Positions 10,142 to 20,964 of a DNA stretch of 64,000 bases are shown here, piece by piece. Source of the stretch: Volvariella volvacea V23. Taxonomy: Eukaryota; Basidiomycota; Agaricomycetes; Agaricales; Pluteaceae. Every line of letters starts with the position of its first letter. Positions within the stretch are counted from its first letter, which is position 1. Made by a program: the position numbers and the translations under genes. Below the pieces are notes generated by a model. The model was not told where the DNA came from. It worked only from the letters and a program-made list of their open reading frames with translations, and searched no databases. The DNA lies in contig KB722772.1 of assembly GCA_000349905.1 (NCBI GenBank), forward strand, positions 62,001-126,000, in the 5' to 3' direction.

Positions 10142-11863
10142 TCACATACTGTCAGTAGATGTGCTAGGAGTATATGTCCCGTACTGGGGACCAAAATGTT
10201 GTCCACACCTATCCCAATACATGACGTCCGAACCATGCACTACCCGGAGCGTTTTCAAAGAGCGACTCTTAGTAGGGCTGAGACCGATGATAAAGCGAAT
10301 GTCGTCCCTGTAAAACCCATCCAGCGGCACGCAACACCTGAGTGTAAGAAGGGAGAGCTTGGAGAGCGAGTCAGCGTAGAGCATGACTCGTTGGAATGTG
10401 TCTCCCCGCAGCTCCACGCCGACAGGAAGGTAAACGTTGAGATGCTCTAGTTTGAGGAAGGACGATGGCGAGGGCCAGGTCTCTAGATTGAGAGCTAAGC
10501 TCTCGCAACCGGGCTGCAAAAAGTTTTGTGGGCAGTATAGGTGCAACTCTTTCAGTGTAGCTGCGTGTGCTGGCAATACGGAGAGAGCGAGTGTATCGGA
10601 GGATGGTGGAAGGTCGATTGGGGAGTAAATTCTCAGGTTTAGCTTTTCCAACCCTCGGTAGCTCGACAAATAGTTGAGAAGTGCCATAGAAATACCATAT
10701 TCGAGCGAGAGTTCCGAGAGACGAGTACCGTGGTACTGGAAGTTGAGCCACAGAATATCCAGGTTGATAAAGGAGTCGGGAGGAAGATACCATATGCTAT
10801 GACATCCGCTGATATCGAGGCATTGAAGGTCCTTCAGCGCAGGAAGCTTGTGGAAATCGATACAGAGGTCTGAAGGACTGTCAGGCGGATTGCTGTCATG
10901 TGATTCTGATGAAGCATGTCCCCCAATGAAATCCCCGCTAACATAGAGTTCCTCAAGAGCATATCCAGCCGGTTGAGGATCGTGTGAGGGGAATAGTTCT
11001 CCAATCAAGTCTACAGGAAATGGGCACTGGCTTAAGACGGAGGCCCGGCGAAGGCCTGGGCATCTGATCAGGGCATGACCGAGCAACGCGTGAATAGGCG
11101 GCACGTAACGGGAGGGCCTGCGCGTGGGGCAGTCCGAATTGCCACAACAACCATTCGTCAGTTGGAGTTCCCCTAGGTCCGGGTTCGAGGAAATGAACTC
11201 TAGTGCTGTATCGATTGCTCCAGGTATGCTTGCCCATTGGTTATATAAGAGCGATAATGAGGTTAGACCCCCGCCGGTTGCAGCGTGTATGGCCCGGCAC
11301 ACCCTCTGCTCCACATTTCTGTAGAATATCCATTCATACTGACCCAGATTCCTACCATAGTCCTTGTCCCATCCCACAGAAAGGTGCGTCAAGGAGGGAA
11401 AACGAGCTATCTCCGCCCAAAGTGGTGAGAAGTAGTCGGCAATCTGCTGAGGATTGAAGTTCTTCCCCAAGAATAAGGATCCTATGACACGACGATTGAG
11501 AGAGAAGTGCAGGGTAGTGATGGACGAGGTAAAAGCCTCTGGTGTTGGTTTGACAACACGCATGCGATGAGCCCCGGCGCGACGCCAATTGATTGTGAGC
11601 TCGTTGAGTACGAAGTGGGAGAATAATGCATCTAGCCGGTGAGATAGGAGCCTCAGCTTCCTTGCGCAATGACATCGACCAGAGTGAGTGCATTCTAGAT
11701 AACAATATATTGATAAAAGAATCTCGTTGGGACACCGCTCAAAATGGGAGAGCTGACGCTCTTCGCCATTAGCAGGTTCGGAGTTGGATTTGTGTTTGCT
11801 GTTACGATTCCGCTTCAAGATTGATTTCAGCAGCGTTAAGATTTGGAGTGAGAGGTGTGCCAT
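10142..11863 (-). CDS. F-box/LRR-like protein, subfamily 1
   Basis: Single exon of 573 residues. I start at the ATG at 11863, which has a near-ideal context ('gccaccATGg'); the frame extends 18 nt further to a TTG. After a basic N-terminus the F-box begins at about residue 42 ('HFERCPNEILLSIYCYLE'), followed by 'LRLLSHRLDALFSHFVL' and a C-terminal half of irregular leucine-rich strands ('LSELSLEYGISMALLNYLS', 'LPAHAATLKELHLYC'). The same motifs recur in the intact gene at 22764-24341 and in pseudogenes at 14.5-15.9, 30.0-30.6 and 34.3-36.6 kb, so these form one local subfamily. Likely role: SCF substrate receptor; substrate unknown. Confidence 0.85.
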   Translation of the reverse strand: MAHLSLQILTLLKSILKRNRNSKHKSNSEPANGEERQLSHFERCPNEILLSIYCYLECTHSGRCHCARKLRLLSHRLDALFSHFVLNELTINWRRAGAHRMRVVKPTPEAFTSSITTLHFSLNRRVIGSLFLGKNFNPQQIADYFSPLWAEIARFPSLTHLSVGWDKDYGRNLGQYEWIFYRNVEQRVCRAIHAATGGGLTSLSLLYNQWASIPGAIDTALEFISSNPDLGELQLTNGCCGNSDCPTRRPSRYVPPIHALLGHALIRCPGLRRASVLSQCPFPVDLIGELFPSHDPQPAGYALEELYVSGDFIGGHASSESHDSNPPDSPSDLCIDFHKLPALKDLQCLDISGCHSIWYLPPDSFINLDILWLNFQYHGTRLSELSLEYGISMALLNYLSSYRGLEKLNLRIYSPIDLPPSSDTLALSVLPAHAATLKELHLYCPQNFLQPGCESLALNLETWPSPSSFLKLEHLNVYLPVGVELRGDTFQRVMLYADSLSKLSLLTLRCCVPLDGFYRDDIRFIIGLSPTKSRSLKTLRVVHGSDVMYWDRCGQHFGPQYGTYTPSTSTDSM

Positions 11864-12193
11864 GGTGGCCCTGAGAGACAAAGTAAAAAGGATTGAGACA
11901 TGCGAGGGCTCCTGCTACTAATGACATCACCAAGCGCGGATTTATGCTTAAATCGCCAGGGCTGATCGGGGTGATTTAAAGCTATCCATAGGATTAAAAA
12001 TACAACTCCTGGACGAGATCTGGAAAGTTCAGAGCTGGCTGTGACTATTCAAAGAACTGCCGGTGGAGAATGAGCCAAGCATCAACGGGATGTGGGGTGG
12101 CGCCACATCAAAACAAAGACAAACAAGGGACAAGCACGCGCTCCCGCCACCCTACGCGTTTGTCCTCATTCTACCCACGAAATTCTAAACGCC
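11864..12193. other. Divergent promoter region of F-box and DPB4
   Basis: About 330 bp between the divergent starts of the F-box gene (minus) and DPB4 (plus). No frame or motif beyond ordinary promoter sequence was recognised. Confidence 0.3.
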
Positions 12194-13751
12194 ATGCCGC
12201 GCAAGGATTCTAACCAGATATCAGCCCAAGCTCAACAAGATCTCGTCTCTGAGGGCATAGAGAACTTTGAACTACCAAAAGCGCTGGTGACGAAGATAGC
12301 CAAATCAGCTGTATGTCCTAGTTCATTTGCTCCAGGCCATAGGACACGCTCTGACGATTGATTTTTCGTCGATATTGGACGCGATTCACTTATGTGCGAA
12401 TGCTGTGTTGCATAATGACTGGCACATTGGTTGGTGAAGATACCAGACAAGGCGAAATTGCAGAAGGAAACCATACTTTCGCTAGTCAAAGGATCTACAG
12501 TATTTATCAACTACTTGGCTGCAACGTAAGTGACCTGGTGCTTTTACAATGACCACCTATCGAATTAATTACTCCCTAACCCCGCACTACCCTTCATACA
12601 GCGCTCACGATGTAGCCGTCTCGAAACAACATAAAAGTATCTCAGCCACAGATGTCATCAAGGCCCTCGAAATGATAGAATTCGGAGACATGGTGGAATT
12701 GATGAACGCAGAGCTTTATGGTAAGCCCTTCGCGTTTTGCAACATACTTATTTCCACTCCCCATTCCCTCTTCCCTCGACTCGTGATCGATTGATGAACC
12801 CTCAGCTGAAGGTTAAACCCGCTTACCTTTTCCCTGCGTTTCTTCTCGTGTATATAGTATACCGCGACATAGCGAAAACGGATAAAAGCAAGAAAGGCAA
12901 TGCGAATGTCGGCGTTGGTGCAATACCACCTGGTGGAAGTGGTAGTGGTCCCTCGACATCCGCCGGGTCCGCATCCGGGTCTGCAGCAGCGGGTTCCACT
13001 TCCAACGCCAACGCCAACGGGAATTCAATATCTACCGGAGGATCTAATGGCTCTACGGCAGGTACGTCAGTGCTCACTGTACTCAGTCCGCTTGATAATT
13101 CATTGGGCTCCTTCCTGGCACGCTCAAGGCACCCTGCCGTCAATCAAACTCAAAGTGTCAGCCCCGTCGTCCTCGTCTTCCCCTTCCCCTTCCCCCTCCA
13201 CCTCATCAACGAAAGGAAAGTCCAGGGCCACAGAATCAACTATCGACAATGGCCAGGGTCACAAAGTCATCGTCATAGGACCCAACTCAAGTTCGACTAC
13301 CAGCTCAAGATTTGGATCAACACCTTATGTATCGTCTCCCCTTGCTAGAGCGAGCACGACGGCCACTGGCACTGGTGCGGGGGCCATGGATGTGGATATG
13401 GACGTCGATGATGATTCGAGTCAGGCGTATGCTAATGGGAACGGCATCAGTAGTGGTGGACCTGGTACGAGTGTCCCTCCTAGCCGGGATGAAGCAGATG
13501 GAGATGATACGGAGGACGAGGAAGTTGGAGGCGGGGATGAAGAGGGTGAAGATGAAGATGAGGACGAGGGGCCGCAAGAAGGGTATGATGATGATGATGC
13601 AGATGAAGGGGAAAATGGGGAAGACGAGGAGTTGGTTGATAGGATGCAGGTTGAGGAAGATGTGTTGAGGAATGATTCACGAGGGTTGGACGATGCTTTG
13701 AAAGGAGCAAGGGCGCAGGGAAGGGCACATGATGATGAGAACGATGATTGA
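12194..13751 (+). CDS. DPB4: DNA polymerase epsilon histone-fold subunit (Dpb4/POLE3-like)
   Basis: Exons 12194-12310, 12440-12525, 12602-12720, a probable 6-nt exon 12806-12811, 12858-13061 and 13129-13751 give about 384 residues. The histone fold is clear at about residues 28-105: 'FELPKALVTKIAKSA', 'VKGSTVFINYLAATAHDVA', 'ISATDVIKALEMIEFGDMV'. This subunit pairs with Dpb3 in polymerase epsilon and often in ISW2/CHRAC-type chromatin remodellers. After 'YRDIAKTDKSKKG' comes a tail of about 260 residues. It is first Gly/Ser/Asn-rich, then Ser-rich, then strongly acidic (Asp/Glu runs with 'MDVDMDVDDD'). Family members usually have a shorter acidic tail. The 6-nt exon is optional for frame: skipping it removes Ala-Glu only. 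Confidence 0.88.
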
Positions 13752-14124
13752 TTGGTTTATCGAGGTAACGATGAGCGTGGTTGGGTGACTAGATTCACGT
13801 TCGTGCCTCATCTTGCGTGTAGACATGCAATAGTGCACGCACCGCCCTTTGAATTCCATCAAATCGTTTAATTTGGACTCGGCGAGTTGAGATGATGATG
13901 CGACGTCAACAAGTTGAATGAATGACCGAGAAAGTGTCTTCAAGAACACCCCAGGTATGGTCGGTATCAGCGAAGAGCATGAGAGCGTCGCCCGCGTGTC
14001 CTTCTACCCCCCGCCTACCAATTAACCACCAATCGATGCACCCAAACCCACGGCTCCCTGTTCTTCTTGTATATATCCCAGCTCTAGGAGAAGACCTAAA
14101 CGTTAATAACAGGATTTCGTTAGT
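13752..14124. other. 3' flank of DPB4, no gene seen
   Basis: No supported frame. Confidence 0.3.
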
Positions 14125-14415
14125 TCAGTGCTTGAAGGGGAGGAACCCAGATTCAGCAGGATTCAATCGTTCCGCCCCATGCTCTTCTTCAAGTCCAAGC
14201 CGTTTATCAAAGTCGAGTTGCTCTTCGACTCCAGATTGATCGCCGGGTCCGAGAGTTTCTACATATGCGAGGTGTCCCTCAGATTTTGTGTTGTCCTTCA
14301 GGTTCAGCTCGGTGTTCGATAGGTCTTCTCTCCTCATTCCTATGTCCCGAATGGTTTTCAAAAGCGCTACTAATTCGCGTAGATAGCAATATGTATGGTA
14401 GTTATAGTAGGACAT
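14125..14415 (-). CDS. Hypothetical 96-residue frame
   Basis: ATG-started minus-strand frame, 96 codons, hydrophilic and rich in Glu, Leu and Asn ('ELVALLKTIRDIGMRRED'). No family recognised and no upstream exon identified. It could be chance, or the last exon of a lost gene. Confidence 0.2.
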   Translation of the reverse strand: MSYYNYHTYCYLRELVALLKTIRDIGMRREDLSNTELNLKDNTKSEGHLAYVETLGPGDQSGVEEQLDFDKRLGLEEEHGAERLNPAESGFLPFKH

Positions 14416-14548
14416 ACTTTATGAGATGTTGATTGACGAAAACACTTATAATATCGAGCTCCTACATATATTAGCTAAACGTGCCTATTCGAATTTCGGC
14501 TCATATTCAGGCGTGATCCAATTCCTATAATCAAAATAACTCCGGCTA

Positions 14549-15916
14549 CTAGTACTTCCATATTGCGGCACATTCCACACCATGATGTCGTTCTTTATAG
14601 CCTACCTCGAACCGTTCCAGCGTAGTATTTACTGTACCAAGGGTCCTCATAGCTCTGATTGCAATATCTCTTTTATTTCCCAAAGGATGACTTCGAATGA
14701 AGTGGGAGATCGAGATCGAGACTGCACAATTCTGGGAGGGAAAGACGATGGTGCAGGCCACACAGCAGGGTTAAGAGTTAGGCTTTCGCAACCAGGTCTC
14801 AGGAGACTTTGTGGACAGGATATGTGGAGCTCCTTGATCGTGGCTTTGTGCGCGGGTAGAACAGAGCTTGCGAATACGTCAGAGGTGTGTGAGATATCGA
14901 CCGGGTGGTGGATTTTCAGTATGAGTCGCTCTAGACGCTAGGTAGTTCATAAGAGATGTGGAAATACCGTATTCGAGAGACAGTTCCGATAGGTGGGCAC
15001 TGCAGGTCTGGAGGCTCCATAGGTTGTCCAGATTAATGGATTGAGGGCGCATCGTGTCAACGTGTTTTCCGATGCTGGGGTTTTGATTCGGAGTAGTCTT
15101 GGGGAAATAGGTCTTCAAGTGAACACAGAGGGTATATGCACATGCTCTTAACAGACGCATCACGGATACCCGGGTGTTCCACAAAAGCACCTTGAGGCAA
15201 TCCCGGCAATCGTCGCGAAGCTTGAGCTCCCGCAGGCCGGAGTTGAGGGAGATAAACCGTAACGTCTGGTGGAACGAGGAGTAGCCATTCCTAGGAGAGC
15301 ACGAGAGCGTGAAACTATCCGGTCTCCCCCTCTTTGCTTAATACAAAGCTTCATACAACCTACCCTCCACTGCCTCCCAAGCCGACTCATCCCGCCTCGA
15401 TTGTCCTGCATTTATTGCACACTCCCTCTATCCCACCCGAAGGTCCCTGACTGATGTCAAACGAGAAATCTCGTTCCACCACAGTGAGAGGCCCTCGACT
15501 AGTTTTCGAGGATTCAGCTTGTCCTCGAGCGTTAAAGGATCTGTAAGACAGTGATGGAAGATTGTGATGTTCAGAGATTTGATAGACGTGATGAACACTC
15601 CTGGTACTGGTATAATGGAGGAAGGATAGCGATAAGCACAACGGTGTGGACCATGAAAGATGGTGATGGGTTCATTGCGGCCCTGCCCCAGCTTTTCTGC
15701 ATTCTGCAGATGCAAATCGATGGCGAGGCTATTATCGCAGGCAAAGGGGGACGGCGCGGTCAAAATTTGAGGCTCTGTGCGGCGAGAATCTGGGTTCTTG
15801 TCCTCCTCAACTGTCATCTCGACCATCCCTTCTTGGCTGTACTTCAGCGTTATAACGTCTTTTAAACGCGTCAAGAGTCGGCGTGGATGGAGGCGTTGCA
15901 CGATGCTCATGGACAT
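14549..15916 (-). pseudogene. Decayed F-box/LRR gene, subfamily 1
   Basis: Minus-strand pieces in different frames match the F-box/LRR protein at 10142-11863 in order. A middle part near 15450 ('LWWNEISRLTSVRDLRVG' against 'LWAEIARFPSLTHLSVGW') comes first. A segment 'LSELSLEYGISTSLMNYLAS' follows near 14950, then 'SVLPAHKATIKELHISCPQ' near 14850 in another frame, and a C-terminal piece ends near 14549. Several stops and frame changes separate them, and no F-box helix survives. A dead local duplicate. Confidence 0.7.
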
Positions 15917-16097
15917 GGTAGTTGAGACATACCTAAACTAATCCCCTATTGCGCCAATACGATCGATCGAGCTGACTCGTAACATAATAATTTATGTATC
16001 AGCCAGCAATACTATCAACCAACTGACATCAGCCTAGGAGCCCTAACATTAGGAAGATTAGGGTCAAACCAGGTCCCAACCCCTAACACATTCGCGT

Positions 16098-18083
16098 CTA
16101 TGTCTGTCTCTCAGTCGTACTCTCGCTCTTAACGCTCCCATTCGGGCTCGCACTACCGTCAACCGCAACCGCAGCTCCGTTCCCAATCTCAATCCCGTTC
16201 CCGTTCCCAGACTCATTTCCATTCGCCCCCACACGCACACTCGTACTTGCACTCAAGACCGGAGACGTTGCAACCATCTTACCCTTCCCTTTCGCCACAC
16301 CTACAGCGCCGCCAGCGCTCGCACCTCCGCCCCCGGCAACTCTAGACGCAGATCCAGCCCTCGTCCTCGCCTTTGCACTTACACTCGACCCGACGACCCA
16401 GCTGACAAGCAGGCCAATAATTACCACTGAGCTCCACGATCTTAGCTCTCGTATCCACTGGGCCATAGCGGTGGTGTCCTGTTGGTCTGGTACGCGGAGC
16501 GGGACGCCTAGAGATGAAAGTTGTGATGAGAGCGACGAGAGCGAGGAGGTTAGTGTTGAAGATAGTGGAGAGGACAGCAGGAAGGTAGATGAGAGTTTGG
16601 GTAGCGCGGTTGTTGTGCCTGCCTTTTGGTTGTGGACCGTATTTGACTTGGCTGAACCGGTATCAGCACTAGACCTGGAAGAGGGTTGTACGGAGGGTGG
16701 AGGAAGAGAGGTAGTATCGACGACTTCAGCCTGTGCAACACCGCCGAAGAAATCCGTGATTAGGGTTTTGTCTAACGGTCTTTTGAATAAGTCGCTTCTG
16801 ACTCCTGGGTGAGACTTTATTTTCACTGGGTCGTAGAACGTGAACTGTAATTTAGCATTGCGGTTAGAGTTACGAGTTAATGGGACGAGGGAGAGTATGT
16901 AGACTTACGAGGTCTTGCATTGATGTCTGGCTGGTTTTGTTGATACCTTCCATGAAATCTAGGACAAAGTGGGTATATGCGTCGATTACGGATACGCCAA
17001 CGTCGTTGTCGTGTTCGTACTATGAAAAGGAATGAGCCATGGGTAAGGGGGAAAGAATCTAGTAACATACAGAATAGGAGCTCTCGGCCACTTTCGAAGA
17101 CCCAGTGGCAAGGATATTGGGGGAATAGAATTTAGAGTACATGGAATTTGCTTGACATGTATCGATCATGAAGAATATCTCGTTGTACCTGTTCAAATAA
17201 TGGATGAACACGTCCGTCGCGTAGGGAAAGCTTGAATGAGGGCACACCTTTTCTTCTGGTGCATCTGTTCAAACGCATCTGCGATATCATGTGCACTGAT
17301 TTCCTCATTATCTTGGAACTTGAGGAACTCGTTCCCACCATGCCCGGTCATGAACACGAATATGTTTGATCGCTCGTCCGTCAAGAGTCGTTTTGAACGG
17401 GGGACAGACGGGTCAACTCGACCTGGACAACCACCATAAAGTTGAGATTAGCATATTGGGTCAGGACAAATGTTCGGGTAGACACACCAGTCAGGACCCT
17501 AATAAAATTCTCCACCGTCACTTCATAACCGCGGTAGTCTACCTCTATGTTCTCTCCATATAAATCTAGATGACGACCCTTCTCTGCGAATACACTTCCA
17601 GGATAGCTATTTCGGGTGTTACATGCCGCGTCGTCTGCCAACATGAGGATAATGTTGGAGTCCGGGATACCGAGCCTCTTGACTGTGCGATACCTGAGAG
17701 GGCCAATTGAAGCGCTGAGAAGTGCAGCGGAGAGAAGTAGGCTTACATTCCGAGGGCATTGGCCATATGCTACAGCAAGCGTAGTCTTGGTAAGCGGCGA
17801 ACGCGAACGCGTATTGAAAGCTGAAACGTACCCGATAGTTGAACCAGTATCTCGACGAGCACACCAAAACAGCCCAGTTATTCGTGTGCGTTGAGGTTGA
17901 TCCTCCTGCTCTTCCAGAACCTTCAGGCCCTGTGGTTACATTGTGTGCAACGTCTACAATGCTTGTGGCTGTAGCGACTGGGGTATATATTATGCTGAGA
18001 GACAATAAAGATAGAATCGTAAACAGCAAGAAACGACGTGAACGACGAGCATGACGACGAGGAAGGGAGGGTGTGGAGGACAT
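16098..18083 (-). CDS. GPI8: GPI-anchor transamidase catalytic subunit Gpi8/PIG-K
   Basis: Seven exons on the minus strand (18083-17832, 17769-17747, 17693-17488, 17422-17248, 17188-17071, 17019-16909, 16844-16098) encode 543 residues. Gpi8 is the caspase-like (C13) peptidase of the ER transamidase that cleaves proteins and attaches GPI anchors. A signal peptide is followed by '[18 protein letters not shown]', then '[16 protein letters not shown]'. The catalytic His lies in 'TGHGGN' (about residue 188) and the Cys in 'IDTCQ' (about 230). Exon 2 is only 23 nt. The C-terminal part is unusual. A Ser-rich stretch leads to a membrane segment '[13 protein letters not shown]' (about 433-455), then a low-complexity tail of roughly 90 residues rich in Gly, Ala, Asn and Ser. 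Yeast Gpi8 is only about 410 residues. An ATG at 18158 could add 25 residues, but the start at 18083 puts the signal peptide at the N-terminus. Confidence 0.93.
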
Positions 18084-18256
18084 GGTTATGGTGAAGGCAG
18101 TTGGCCGGACTCGCCGGAGTTTGAATTCGTCTTGTTTGGGATCGAGCGTGACGGTCATCACACTGCTTTGCTCATCGACCACGACGACGTTGACCTCTTG
18201 CTTTGCTTTCTCTTTATCTCTAATATCTACGAAACCCAGTAATTTTAATTTCTTCT
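18084..18256. promoter_or_regulatory. Short bidirectional promoter between GPI8 and the HCNGP gene
   Basis: Only 173 bp separate the divergent start codons. If the longer GPI8 start (18158) were used, just 98 bp would remain. No core elements are obvious. Confidence 0.45.
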
Positions 18257-20614
18257 ATGATGCGTGGTAAGCACCCAAATCGCTGTCTCCGCATCTCGCT
18301 TGACTATATGCGCACCTCAGGTCTAGTTTCGTATGGAGGAGATTCAGACTCTGGGAGTGACAATGAGCCCCAGCCAACCGTCTCAAATCCAAGGTCGAGC
18401 ACAACTGCTACCAAGTCTGCCATGGTTGGACGACAGTCGGAGAGTCATAGTGCTCCTACTTATGTGAGGAAATTTGCCCCCACCCTATAAACAATCTATC
18501 TACATCCTTTTCCTCTACGCTGTCAATGTTCTCCCTATCGCCCCTTATTCAACGCTACATGTGACTGCGTGTCGTTGTGTACTTGACGGTGCACCGTTGC
18601 TTGCGTACCGGCGCGTTTCGGGCTTAACCGCCACGATGTTCGACCATTACATTCAATACTTCCCGCTTGAACACTTCCCGCCTTGAATAAAACTCCCGAT
18701 TTTTCAAATTATATGCGCTTGAACATCGATATATGCGTAAACTTTTCACGCTAAACGCTACGATAATTGGTGCCCAAACAACCGTCTTCGCCGGCTGCTA
18801 TCCCTGGGACCGTCGCTCGCTACTTTTATGGCGTAAATCTACCATTCATACAACAACTTGCTGTTGGTTTTCCGAACGTTTCAATTTCGGATCGACAACT
18901 CGCTACACTCCGGGATCTCTTTCCAACACCATTCAACCAAACATTGACTCGTACCAACACCTTCCTTGGTTCAAATGCCCTGGCGTAGGAGACGAGTAAT
19001 AGGATTGGTGGAAGTGGAGGACCTGTAATAGAGGGTATGTCATTTTTCCTCGGTCACCATTCAGACCTTGACATCCATTCGTTCCTAAGGCCTTCGTCCT
19101 CAATCATCTAACGCTCCTCTCAACAAGTCCAAGATCATCATCCGTCGTCCAGCCTCCAATGTAAGCCAGTCTAGTTCAACAACAGCGCCCTCACAAACAC
19201 ATCGTGATACCCCTTCGACGTCATCCACATCCCCAACGTCATTTACAATCAAAAAGCCCAGAGAACACCGACATCCTCGGGTTCATATCTCTGAAGATCT
19301 TGAGCAAGAGCGCGGACAACAGCATTCCAACACACGAGATCGGAAAGAAGATGGAAGAGAGGAGGATGAATCTAGCATAATGCCACCCCCAGGTGCCCGG
19401 TTCGTCTCTCCAACTTCTGCTCGAGATAGTGGGCACAAGCGGAAACGTTCTACGACGGACGATGGGCAGGAACTTGGAGTGGAGAAGATGAACTTGTGCG
19501 AGCAAGACGGACAACAGGGCGATGTACCGAGAAATCCTGGATCTGCACCGGAATCCCCTATGGATATGGTTAGTCAATCTGAAGGGGCATCGTCACCGTC
19601 ATCGCCAAGATTCAGACCATCGAAGCGAAATCGAGACGATACCAACCCTGACGCTGTAGGCAACGATGAGGATGTCAATGAAGACGGCAAAGATGCGCAG
19701 AAGGGCGTTTCAGGTATTGAAGATGAACAAGTCGAGTTGGAAAGAATAAGAGAACTCCTAAGGCCGCCGCCTATACTTGGTGTTGAGAATTGGGGGATTA
19801 AGGACTTAACGAAGGAGCCTGTTCCTATAGCTTTAGCAGTAAGTCTGTGTTTGATTCTGTGTAGTTGTATCCAAAGCTGATTTTCTGCCTCTCTTTCCCC
19901 AAAAAAGACGAAACTAGCCAAATTTTCCTCCCTCAAACACGACTTGCACAACCCAAAGCATTTTAATGACTCCTTGATGTCTAATAGGAGCTTTCATAAT
20001 CCGCATTTGTACGCGAAGATGGTGGAGTTTGTTAATGTGGATGAAGGAGCTACGAATTTTGATAACGCGAATGTTTGGAGCTTGGGCTTGGGTGTTGGCT
20101 TGAGTGGTGGTATGGGTGAGGCTGCAAGTACATCGTTGCCGAAAGAAGAGTGGTTTGCTGAGCGAATAGGTGCATGCACATACCTTTTTTTCCTACTTCC
20201 CTACTAGTTGACCATGGGCTTAATGCTAACCCTCCCCCTTCTGTGTACACAGCGGAACATCAGAAAGCGCGTGCGGAGCAGCAATCGTCTTCGTCGAAAC
20301 AACGAACCAAGATTGATTTTGCTTCTTCGTCAAGTGCTTCCACCTCTTCTACCACCGCCACAGCCCCAATACCCGCCCAACCCCGCGGGCATGGCGATAA
20401 CCCTTACATCTCCCAATCCCACCACCAACACAACAGGTACCAAAGTCAGAGTCATGGACATGCATATGCTCATGGCCGACATGGGGGCGACCATGGAGGG
20501 CGACAGTTGGGTGCGGGCGGGGTGTATCAGAGAGGGAGGAGACTTGGAGTTGGAATTGTTGGACCGGGCGGTGGAGGTGGTGGAGGGGGGATGTATGATA
20601 GTGGTAGGAAGTAG
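18257..20614 (+). CDS. HCNGP/SAP30BP-like nuclear protein
   Basis: Six exons are proposed: 18257-18266, 18321-18463, 18989-19034, 19090-19838, 19908-20169 and 20208-20614, about 538 residues. The N-terminus '[16 protein letters not shown]' and the core '[27 protein letters not shown]' region (about residues 290-380, given here only by its two halves '[11 protein letters not shown]' and '[11 protein letters not shown]'), together with 'KQRTKIDF', are hallmarks of the HCNGP family. The human member SAP30BP links the Sin3 repressor complex and takes part in splicing. Long Ser/Pro/Arg/Glu-rich linkers precede the domain; the tail is His/Gly-rich. The 525-nt third intervening segment (18464-18988) is about ten times the usual intron here and is the least certain join. 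Divergent from GPI8. Confidence 0.82.
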
Positions 20615-20964
20615 GGCGTGAAGTGATCTATTGTTTTTGTGTTTGTTGGCTTATGACGAGTTCATGTGTTAGTTGATGTGTTTTTGAGGCAAAAGTCGGG
20701 ATCCTGGACTCCATGCTGAACCCAAAGAACAACGCGAACCAAGGCAGCCGGAATGGACACATCCTTCAACCCCAAGATGACTCAACGGGAGCGCATAATA
20801 TCTCGCTGCGGTAATTCCAGTTGGCAGTGACCCTCATCGTGTGTTGACGTATCTGCGCATAAGCATGGTTTACTGATCATGAATCCTACCTTCCGTAATG
20901 GTATCCACTGTTCAGCCGGTCCGGGAGCGGTCTATAACCGGATCATCCTAAGATTCTGCATATT
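20615..20964. other. Intergenic, no gene seen
   Basis: Shared 3' flank of the convergent HCNGP-like and hydrolase genes. Confidence 0.3.
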
